64,000 nt of DNA from Diplonema papillatum (Eukaryota > Euglenozoa > Diplonemea > Diplonemida > Diplonemidae). Below the pieces are notes generated by a model, which did not search any database, had not been told where the DNA came from, and worked only from the letters and a program-made list of their open reading frames with translations. Positions 50,736 through 58,188 of the stretch are shown here, one piece after another. Location of the stretch: contig JAPJBO010000009.1 in assembly GCA_030068145.1 (NCBI GenBank), forward strand, positions 186,001-250,000, in the 5' to 3' direction. Each line of letters begins with the position of its first letter. Position 1 is the stretch's first letter. Position numbers and translations under genes: made by a program.

Positions 50736-53722
50736 CTGGCACCCACCCGGCCCAGGCTTCAACAGCCAGTTCCAATGCAACAACAGCTCGCGCGGATGAA
50801 GTTCCTCCCTCGTTCCACCGTCGCGTCGACCCACTCACCTCCCGTGCGAATGAAGTTCCTCCCTCCGTCGAATGTCTTTCCGACGCACTCCCCACCCGTT
50901 CAAAAGTTCGTCTCCCCGCCGATTCCCATGCCTACACACCAAGTATATCTTCATCCCCCGTTGGCACGCACAACCGAGGCGTCGATGCTGCCACCAACAC
51001 CGACCCGGCCAATGATGTGGGTTCGAGCTTGCAGCTCCTCACGGCCGTCAACGACCTCATCGTCACTGCGACCAACCTGTGCGCCGCCGTTGCCGGGAAC
51101 CGAAGGGATGCCGACATCGGAGATAGGCATGGCAGTCTACCGCCTCATTTCGTCTGGAGGCACGAGCCGTACCGGTCGGACACAGGAGGGTGCGAGTACC
51201 GTGGAGATGGCTCGTACGAAGATGTCGGCGGTCGTGGCGGACATGTGGGCCCGGTCGACCACGCAGGAGCGTCGAAGCCTGTGGCGGCGGCTGCAGGCAT
51301 GGACGACAGAACGTGGACTTGGGATGAACGCGGACTCGGCATGCCTGTTCGTGGCGGCAACGGGTGTCCGGCCCCAGGGACAGCTTGCCTACACCAAGGC
51401 CCTGTCGGCCTCGTTTGGGGCAATGGGGTTCGAGAACCACCCCCTGCGGGTCTTGGCCAAGGCCTTGCGCGGGGGTGGGGCGGCTATCCCGGAGAACCAG
51501 GCGACGCCAATCGAGAGGCGGAAGCTTGTGTCTTGGGCCAGGCAGCAGCAGTCGTCCGTTCGTCTGGCGGTTCTGGTCGCGTGGAAGACGGCTTCGCGTT
51601 GGGCGGAGGCGGCGAATCTTTCGTCAGTGCAGTTCCTCCTGGTGACGCAGAAGGAGGTCATCGTGGACTGGTTCCAGACGCCGAAGGGGCGGACGCAGGA
51701 TCCGTTCAAGGCGTCGCGGTTTGCGGTCATCCAGGGACCGTTGACGGCGGAAATCGCCGTTCTGTACGCGAAGTGTGCACCCTTCGCTCCGCTGTCGGCG
51801 TTGACAACGTCGGCACTGGACGCTCTGTGGGGCCAGTCGACGCAGATGCAGGGGTACACCGCGCACTCCATCAAACGCGGAGCGGTGAAGCACCTCTTGC
51901 CGTTGCTGACCAGCGGCAAGCTGTCGCCGCACCTCATCGACCGGCTGACGAAGCACGAGGAGGAGGGCGGACCCGGAACGCTGTCGAGGACCACGCTCCG
52001 GTACGCCGGGGGCGACGTGGACCTTGCCAGGGCACTCGAGACCGGCAAGGTGACGAAGCACTTGTGACGGGATACCTCCGCAGTGGTCAATTCCACTCCG
52101 TCACCCGACGAGGCGGTTCGACGCGGCTGCCGCGAAGCAAGGAGGAGCGCGCTTCGCCATTGCATGTCGCGCCGATCAAGCCGATGTCTGTCGCGAAGCT
52201 TCGTGCGCGGATGAACGAGGCAACCCTCCGACGTTTTGACGATACGTGGCGTTCAACGTTCTTTCCCCGTGTCGAGACGGAGACGGCAATCGGGTCCCCC
52301 TCGACCCTTCGTCCCGACCATGCATCTTTGCTCGCGGAAAACGGGATTGCCCGCAGTTCAACCGGTCCCGGTCCGTTCGCTTCAGTCCCTTTCACAGTGC
52401 TGGAGGAGAAGGAAGGGGCGCTGCGTCAGCGCTTCATCTTGTGGACGGTGGACGGTAACCGAGCCGCTCAAGAGGCGGGTTACGAAGCATCTGTGCCCCT
52501 CGGACACGTTTCCGGCTACCTCGGGGCGAGCCGCGAGGAGTGTGGCTCAACCCGGGATTTCAAGACGGGTTTTTACGCCATTGAGATCCCGCCGGAGTCG
52601 CGTCATCTCTTCAGGTTCGCTGACTCCGATGGTGGTTGGTGGGAACTTCTGCGGCTTCCCATGGGACACTCGTGTGCACCGGAGTTAATGCACACCTTGG
52701 CAGCGGTGGCCGGCGGACATGAGGACTTCGTGCGTCCGGAGTTTGCGGAACGGGATGTCATCGTCGACATTTGGATCGACAACATCCGGTATGCGGGCAA
52801 GAAGCCGGCTGTGCGGCTCGCGACTCGGAGGCTGGACCTGACCGCGGAGGAGTGCGGCCTGACGTGGAAGCCGTCCGATTCGCAGACTGCCGCCACACGG
52901 TATGAGTTCATCGGGGTCGATTGGGACCACGTTGCTCATCGTGTGGCTGTCTCACGGAAGTTGCGAAGAAAGCTGATGGAGGCGCGCTACACGCTGAAGT
53001 CGTCGCCCACCGTGCTGGCGTGCGAGCTCGAGACTCTCGGCGGCCGTTTATTGCATGCCTCTGCGGTCGCCGGCATTTTTCCGGGCTCGTTTTGGTTTGC
53101 GTTGAAGTTCTTTCGACGCATAACCAACTCGTTGAACCGAGGGGCTCGGCTGCCCTCTGATAGAGTTGAAGTTTCTCCGTGTGTTCGTTTGTCGCTCCAA
53201 GAGTGGATTGACTCGGTGCTGAAGCCGAGGGCCGTTCCCACTCTCGAACAGTCCCCACGTATCACGGCCTTCGTGGACGCGAGTAAGAAAGGCTGGGGGG
53301 GTGTCCTTGTTGACTCGCGCACAATGGAAGTGACCGTGTTGGGGGGGTCATGGAACTCTGCGGAGAGCTCGTTGCACATAAACGAGCTGGAGGCAATTGC
53401 CTTCAAGTTAGTTGTCTTGGCTCTGCCGTCCTCGATTAGAGGTGGGAGAGTGGACATTGTGGTTGATAATACCACTGTGAAAGGAGTGGCCCGTAAGGGG
53501 TCCTGTTTGAAAAGTGCCGTCTTGAACGAGGCGGTAGTTAAAGGACTGGAACGCGTGCGTTCCTTGAATTGCGCTGTTTCTGTACGATGGGTCAGGAGTG
53601 AGGGCAACCCTGCGGACTTGCCGTCACGCGTACCGCTGACCATGATTGGCGCTGATGCGCTCGATTCAATTGTACTTGCGGTGAGGCAGTTTCTCACTGG
53701 CGTTGTGGTGGATGGAAGGTGA
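50732..53722 (+). CDS. Reverse transcriptase-RNase H, plus copy
   Basis: 996-residue frame with RT motifs D609, LPMGHSCAPELM and WIDN (D683/N684), then RNase H D849, E885, D912 and D962. The 1.3 kb before about 52068 overlap the recombinase in another frame and encode Gly/Arg/Val-rich sequence without a recognised fold. Reverse transcriptase for cDNA synthesis of the element; RNase H removes template RNA. The stop codon lies at the start of B1. Confidence 0.88.
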   Translation: MTGTHPAQASTASSNATTARADEVPPSFHRRVDPLTSRANEVPPSVECLSDALPTRSKVRLPADSHAYTPSISSSPVGTHNRGVDAATNTDPANDVGSSLQLLTAVNDLIVTATNLCAAVAGNRRDADIGDRHGSLPPHFVWRHEPYRSDTGGCEYRGDGSYEDVGGRGGHVGPVDHAGASKPVAAAAGMDDRTWTWDERGLGMPVRGGNGCPAPGTACLHQGPVGLVWGNGVREPPPAGLGQGLARGWGGYPGEPGDANREAEACVLGQAAAVVRSSGGSGRVEDGFALGGGGESFVSAVPPGDAEGGHRGLVPDAEGADAGSVQGVAVCGHPGTVDGGNRRSVREVCTLRSAVGVDNVGTGRSVGPVDADAGVHRALHQTRSGEAPLAVADQRQAVAAPHRPADEARGGGRTRNAVEDHAPVRRGRRGPCQGTRDRQGDEALVTGYLRSGQFHSVTRRGGSTRLPRSKEERASPLHVAPIKPMSVAKLRARMNEATLRRFDDTWRSTFFPRVETETAIGSPSTLRPDHASLLAENGIARSSTGPGPFASVPFTVLEEKEGALRQRFILWTVDGNRAAQEAGYEASVPLGHVSGYLGASREECGSTRDFKTGFYAIEIPPESRHLFRFADSDGGWWELLRLPMGHSCAPELMHTLAAVAGGHEDFVRPEFAERDVIVDIWIDNIRYAGKKPAVRLATRRLDLTAEECGLTWKPSDSQTAATRYEFIGVDWDHVAHRVAVSRKLRRKLMEARYTLKSSPTVLACELETLGGRLLHASAVAGIFPGSFWFALKFFRRITNSLNRGARLPSDRVEVSPCVRLSLQEWIDSVLKPRAVPTLEQSPRITAFVDASKKGWGGVLVDSRTMEVTVLGGSWNSAESSLHINELEAIAFKLVVLALPSSIRGGRVDIVVDNTTVKGVARKGSCLKSAVLNEAVVKGLERVRSLNCAVSVRWVRSEGNPADLPSRVPLTMIGADALDSIVLAVRQFLTGVVVDGR
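50775..52067 (+). CDS. Tyrosine recombinase, plus copy
   Basis: 430 residues with R275, K304, H364 (HSIKRG), H394 and Y410. Identical to the minus copy except Tyr for Asp in HQVYLHPP. It ends GKVTKHL followed by TGA. It is expected to act on the circular element and on ACA|CC target sites. Confidence 0.9.
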   Translation: MQQQLARMKFLPRSTVASTHSPPVRMKFLPPSNVFPTHSPPVQKFVSPPIPMPTHQVYLHPPLARTTEASMLPPTPTRPMMWVRACSSSRPSTTSSSLRPTCAPPLPGTEGMPTSEIGMAVYRLISSGGTSRTGRTQEGASTVEMARTKMSAVVADMWARSTTQERRSLWRRLQAWTTERGLGMNADSACLFVAATGVRPQGQLAYTKALSASFGAMGFENHPLRVLAKALRGGGAAIPENQATPIERRKLVSWARQQQSSVRLAVLVAWKTASRWAEAANLSSVQFLLVTQKEVIVDWFQTPKGRTQDPFKASRFAVIQGPLTAEIAVLYAKCAPFAPLSALTTSALDALWGQSTQMQGYTAHSIKRGAVKHLLPLLTSGKLSPHLIDRLTKHEEEGGPGTLSRTTLRYAGGDVDLARALETGKVTKHL

Positions 53723-54210
53723 CCTCGCCCAAGCTCGTTTCCCCGGGTTAAGGCAGTCACTCAACATTCCCTTGCGCTAGTGCTATCAGTTACAAAGACG
53801 TGTTCTTACTTCTCCCTTTCTCCTAAGCAGTTCTCGTCAGACAATACGAAGAGCAGAAGCTCTTCTAGGCAGTTCTCGTCAGACAATACGAAGAGCAGAA
53901 ACTCTCACAGTTTCACTGAGGGAGTTGATGCACCACGAAAAGTCGATTAGAGAACTTAACACAGCCTTCAGGGTGTGGTTGGTTCAAAGAGAAATTCAAG
54001 TTTTCCCACCCTCCCTAACCCCCCGGTGACCTCGCCCAAGCTCGTTTCCCCGGGTTAAGGCAGTCACTCAACATTCCCTTGCGCTAGTGCTATCAGTTAC
54101 AAAGACGTGTTCTTACTTCTCCCTTTCTCCTAAGCAGTTCTCGTCAGACAATACGAAGAGCAGAAGCTCTTCTAGGCAGTTCTCGTCAGACAATACGAAG
54201 AGCAGAAACT
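53718..54210 (+). repeat. B1-A2-B2 split direct repeats of the plus copy
   Basis: B1 and B2 are 186 bp each and A2 is 101 bp. The spacer between A2 and B2 is CCCACCCTCCCTAACCCCCC. The end of B2 (AGCAGAAACT) is the right terminus of the element. Confidence 0.93.
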
Positions 54211-55230
54211 CCTTACCCTTGATGGGGACACCTCAAAATGCGGTGGAAACACTTTACCCTTGATGGGGACACCTCAAAATGCGGTGGAAACAATTTACCC
54301 TTGATGGGGACACCTCAAAATGCGGTGGAAACACTTTACCCTTGATGGGGACACCTCAAAATGCGGTGGAAACACTTTACCCTTGATGGGGACACCTCAA
54401 AATGCGGTGGAAACACTTTACCCTTGATGGGGACACCTCAAAATGCGGTGGAAACACTTTACCCTTGATGGGGACACCTCAAAATGCGGTGGAAACACTT
54501 TACCCTTGATGGGGACACCTCAAAATGCGGTGGAAACACTTTACCCTTGATGGGGACACCTCAAAATGCGGTGGAAACACTTTACCCTTGATGGGGACAC
54601 CTCAAAATGCGGTGGAAACACTTTACCCTTGATGGGGACACCTCAAAATGCGGTGGAAACACTTTACCCTTGATGGGGACACCTCAAAATGCGGTGGAAA
54701 CACTTTACCCTTGATGGGGACACCTCAAAATGTGTGGAAACACTTTACCCTTGATGGGGACACCTCAAAATGCGGTGGAAACACTTTACCCTTGATGGGG
54801 ACACCTCAAAATGCGGTGGAAACAATTTACCCTTGATGGGGACACCTCAAAATGCGGTGGAAACACTTTACCCTTGATGGGGACACCTCAAAATGCTGTG
54901 GAAACACTTTACCCTTGATGGGGACACCTCAAAATGCGGTGGAAACACTTTACCCTTGATGGGGACACCTCAAAATGCGGTGGAAACAATTTACCCTTGA
55001 CGGGGACACCTCAAAATGCGGTGGAAACACTTTACCCTTGATGGGGACACCTCAAAATGCTGTGGAAACACTTTACCCTTGATGGGGACACCTCAAAATG
55101 CGGTGGAAACACTTTACCCTTGATGGGGACACCTCAAAACGTAGTGGAAACACCTTACCATTGATGGGGACACCTCAAAATGCGGTGGAAACACTGTACC
55201 ATTTATGGGGACACCTCAGAATGCGGTGGA
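54211..55230 (+). repeat. 41-bp satellite, array 5 (about 25 copies)
   Basis: Continues the orientation of array 4. The last units decay (CACTGTACCATTTATGGGG, then AATGCGGTGGAAAAAAAACC). Confidence 0.96.
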
Positions 55231-55572
55231 AAAAAAACCGCCCGGTGGGGGGGGGCTTCGACCTTTTGCAAAATGGCTGACACCACCGGGGATTTTTCCC
55301 GGTAAGGTAAAAATGTGACCTCCCTTTCGCTATCCTTTCAAAAACTGTTGCGTTGACGCATCCACACATTTTTTTCTTGAGCAGGCCGAGTTTGGGCCCT
55401 CTCTTCAGGTTGTTCATCTTCTTTTTCAGCTGGTATGTCTTGAGTTAGGGATCTCCATGAAGCACGGACATGTGAACTGTGACAGTGACATGATCTTCAG
55501 TTTGGTGTTGGTTCGCTCATTGCTCAGGCTTACATTTTTGGGACACATTGCGATGTCACGAAAGAACATTTC
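55231..55572. other. No gene recognised; short shared repeat
   Basis: 55285-55325 (TTTTTCCCGGTAAGGTAAAA, ATGTGACCTCCC) is the reverse complement of 27925-27960, beside the Penelope-like element. Nothing else is recognised. Confidence 0.45.
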
Positions 55573-55796
55573 CGGAGTTGGGGCTTGCACTGATAAACGA
55601 AGCAACGGACGATCAGCATCAACTGACCAAAGGTGATGAAAATCATAAGGCAACAGTTTGTTGTTCTCCGCGTGTACAGGGTATAAACCTCTCTGGGGGG
55701 GAGTTTTCCTGTATTAGCACTTTTTCGTTGGCTTCGTTTTCTCTTTCATGTGCAACCGTTGTTCCGGAAATGTTCCCGTCAGTACAGATGTACTAT
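55573..55796. repeat. Repeat family 8, third copy, next to UNC93 exon 1
   Basis: GGGGCTTGCACTGATAAACG, GACCAAAGGTGATGAAAATC, GCGTGTACAGGGTATAAACC and GTCAGTACAGATGTACTA match the arms at 20117-20595. It ends 23 bp inside intron 1 from the donor site. Confidence 0.85.
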
Positions 55797-55819
55797 TAAG
55801 AAGAAAAAAAGGTGTGTAC

Positions 55820-56489
55820 CGACGACGGTGTCAGCGTCCATGTCGAGGGCGGCTGCGTACTTAGACGCGATGATGCTGATGTACGCGCCGTGCGCGGTCC
55901 ACATGAAGGAGGCCGCAATACCGACGAAGGCGCTGGCGGGTAGAAGCACGCCCCATTGCATCGCCTTAACCGACGGGAACTGCGCGACGAGCAGGTTCGC
56001 GCAGCAGAACAGCGAGAAGATGACGAACGCGACGGCGATGGACCACTTCGGCTTCAGCAGGCGGACTACGTACGGGCCGGTGAGGCAGAACGCGGTGAAG
56101 GTCAGGTACAGGGTCCCCAGCGCGATCGCCCCGACGTTGCTGCTGCCGCTGCAGTCGTCGAACGCCGGGGTCAGCGTCTCGTTGACGACGACCGTCCAGC
56201 CGTCGTCGGTGTTGGGACACGTGCTCTTGCACTCCCCGCCGTACTTCGAGCAATACTTCACGGCGCCCTCCGTCCAGCTGCAGACCGCGTCATTCTTGCT
56301 GAGGCTGCCCGACTGGTGTACGTCGACGCACAGCGGGTTCCCCGCCCAGCAGTACTCGTCGCAGTCGTGGCAGGTGCCGGCGACGATGCTCGTCTCGAGG
56401 TTCTGGATGGTCGAGAACGCGGTGAACAGACAGAAGAAGCTGATGCTGATCACGTACAGGTTCCGCTTGTACACAAATTCTTCACCCAT
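55820..56489 (-). CDS. UNC93-like transporter, exon 1 (N-terminal); describes the whole gene
   Basis: Starts at ATG 56489 (MGEEFVYKRNLYVISISFF). Exons 1-4 total 1656 nt, encoding 551 residues with about 11-12 membrane segments of the MFS-type UNC93 family. Exon 1 contains TM1, a Cys-rich luminal or extracellular loop (about residues 38-100, about nine Cys: GTCHDCDEYCWAGNPLC through GGECKSTCPN), four or more further helices and the family signature FMWTAHGAYISIIASKYA. Family members are membrane proteins, for example the Toll-like receptor chaperone UNC93B1 in animals; the function in protists is unknown. The exon ends GTCGTCG before GTACACACC. Partial copies of this exon lie at 56826-57165 and 58014-58130. 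The family call is strong; the transcript model rests on perfect phase at all three joins. Confidence 0.87.
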
Positions 56490-56825
56490 CGCGCTCCCGG
56501 ATTACGTTTTGTGTGTGTTTTTTTTTTCCTGTTTTTGCTTTGATTATTATAACTCCGACCCCGTACTACCACTTTGCTTATGTTCCATGGTGAGATGCAA
56601 CGCTGGGCTCGTAAATTATATACACTCCTCTGTCTTGGATCAGTACTTCTTCATGAGCGTCGTCCGTACACCGTGTGCTGCTACGCACTGCTACTGCTAG
56701 TGATGCACCGCTGCTGCTGTACTGCTGGTACGTGCTGATGCACTGCTGCTGCTGTACTGCTAGTACGTGCACCTACTACGTGTAGAGGATAAGAGGATAC
56801 GTATACGCTGCTAAGTGCGGCTGCT

Positions 56826-57240
56826 ACGTTCTCTTTGACGACGACGGTCCAGCCGTCGTCGGTGTTGGAGCACGTGTTTTTGCACTCCCCGCCGTACTTC
56901 GAGCAATACTTCACGGCGCCCTCGGTCCAGCTGCAGACCGCGTCATTCTTGCTGAGGCTGTCCGACTGGTGGATGTCGACGCACAGGGTTCCCCGCCCAG
57001 CAGTACTCGTCGCAGTCGCGGGAGGTGCCGGGGACGATGCTCGTCTCGAGGTTCTGGATTTTCGAGAACGCGGTGACAGACAGAAGAAGCTGATGTTGAT
57101 CACGTACAGGTTCCGCTTGTACCCAAATTCTTCACCCGTCGCGCTCCCGTTTTTTTCCCTGCTTTTGCTTTGATTATCATAACTTTAACCCCGTACTACC
57201 ACTTTGCTTATGATCCGGTGAGAGAAGATGCAACGCTCCG
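56826..57240 (-). pseudogene. Broken duplicate of UNC93 exon 1 and its 5' leader
   Basis: Matches 56157-56610, including the leader. GAVKYCSKYGGECKNTC and QSDSLSKNDAVCSWTEG are intact. The start codon is ACG instead of ATG (57143-57145 region), and single-base losses shift the frame (GRGTLCVDIH). It lies in tandem upstream of the real exon. Confidence 0.85.
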
Positions 57241-57262
57241 AAGGGACGCTCCCACGGTAGAG

Positions 57263-57682
57263 ATGTGCTGCCGGCACCATCACCACGCGAACGATGGGCA
57301 GCCGATCGCAGTGTGCACAGAGCACAGCACGACGAAGTGCGGCGAGTGCAAGACGGCGGCGGCGTGTTGCCGCAGCGGGCATCATGCCTGCCGCACGCAT
57401 GGCAGAGGAACCTGCCAAGAGTGCAAAAGGCTCCCTACGCTGACGCAGAGGCGACCGGCGGCATGTTGCAGCCGCGGCCACCACCAGTCCAACAAGCCGA
57501 ACGTCCAGTCAACCCCCGGACGCAACAAGAAGAAGAGGCCCTCCTCACCCACCCAGGTGGGCGTACAACGGGAAACGCCAGTAGGAAAGCGAGCGGCGCG
57601 AGCGCCGCTCGCGGCAACGAAAAAGGAGACGGCGACGACCGAGGTGCTGTGGATACCACCACATACACCGATACCACACTAG
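57263..57682 (+). CDS. Cys/His-rich reading frame of unknown function
   Basis: 139 residues if it starts at MCCRHHHH. It contains CTEHSTTKCGECK, CCRSGHHACRTHGRGTCQEC and CCSRGHHQSNK: repeated C-x2-H-x4-C-x2-C-like units that could bind zinc, then a basic tail. The LINE fragment at 58189-59544 ends with a similar unit (CATHHKGKCEAC), so this may be a LINE-related remnant. It may extend upstream to 57170. Not a confident gene. Confidence 0.35.
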   Translation: MCCRHHHHANDGQPIAVCTEHSTTKCGECKTAAACCRSGHHACRTHGRGTCQECKRLPTLTQRRPAACCSRGHHQSNKPNVQSTPGRNKKKRPSSPTQVGVQRETPVGKRAARAPLAATKKETATTEVLWIPPHTPIPH

Positions 57683-58013
57683 CTGCTAGTGGATGGGTTG
57701 TGTGTGTACCGCCACAATACCACCTCTTAAGTGGTACACTAGGACGGATATGCAGCCTCAACTCAACCGGACCTTGAAAACACTGAATTCCCTGAAGCGG
57801 ACGGGCGACCAAGAGGCCGCCACCAACGCCAGGAACCAGCGAACGACCAGCGCTGAAGAAGAGGGTGCTCGGCACCCCGAAGGAAGGCCCGATCGCCGGC
57901 CGCAAGCGGAAGAAGACGAAGGCGACCACACCCGACTCAGGGGTGCATCGAAGGAAGAAGAAGGTACCGAGGGCAAGCAGCTCTCAGAAACGACGGGGGA
58001 CCGCCTGTCCACC
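57683..58013. other. No gene recognised
   Basis: Charged low-complexity frames on both strands, without a motif. Confidence 0.4.
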
Positions 58014-58130
58014 GCCAGAACCTCGGAACGAGCATCGCCGCCGCCACTTGCCGCAGCTGCAACGAGTACTGCTGGGCAGGGAACCCACGGTGGACCAGTT
58101 GAACAGCCTGAGTAAGAAGGACACAACCTT
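58014..58130 (+). pseudogene. Inverted fragment of UNC93 exon 1
   Basis: Reads QNLGTSIAAATCRSCNEYCW and AGNP, then a stop, and LSKKD in another frame. It corresponds to the TM1 end and Cys-rich loop of exon 1 (NLETSIVAGTCHDCDEYCW) but on the opposite strand, and is more diverged than the 56826 copy. Confidence 0.72.
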
Positions 58131-58188
58131 CAGTTGAGCGGACGACTTGCTCCTCCAAGACAGAGGAGTGCACGACCACGTACATAAT

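Larger units (their letters stand above)
49468..54210 (+). mobile_element. Tyrosine-recombinase retroelement (Ngaro/VIPER-like), plus-strand copy, 4743 bp
   Basis: A1 49468-49568, genes, B1 53718-53903, A2 53904-54004, spacer 54005-54024, B2 54025-54210. Removing it joins GGAAACA to CCTTACCC, a perfect satellite unit. That point in the 41-bp unit differs from the one used by the minus copy, so the two copies inserted independently. All genes are intact and the repeats are near-identical. Confidence 0.93.
24840..55819 (-). other. UNC93-like gene intron 1, about 31 kb and full of mobile elements
   Basis: Donor GTCGTCG|GTACACACC (55820/55819) and acceptor CACACCAG|GG (24840/24839) bring exon 1 and exon 2 together in phase 1, giving TVVGSFFGVFYAIF as expected for the family. 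The intron holds a 277-bp tandem array, a Penelope-like element, all 41-bp satellite arrays, two tyrosine-recombinase retroelements and a DNA transposon. The 9-mer GTACACACC stands at the donor and again at 24847-24855 just before the acceptor. An assembly artefact or a dead split gene is the alternative. Confidence 0.65.

Noticed and set aside
54005..54024. Telomeric repeat in CCCACCCTCCCTAACCCCCC
   Set aside because: One CCTAACCCC-like match in a 20-bp C-rich spacer and no array anywhere in the window, so there is no evidence of a telomere.
35229..55230. CRISPR-like array of 41-bp repeats
   Set aside because: Units are contiguous with no unique spacers and no cas genes are present. It is a satellite.
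55956..56543. 195-codon plus-strand frame over UNC93 exon 1
   Set aside because: Antisense shadow of a GC-rich exon, and the minus-strand frame has the family signatures.
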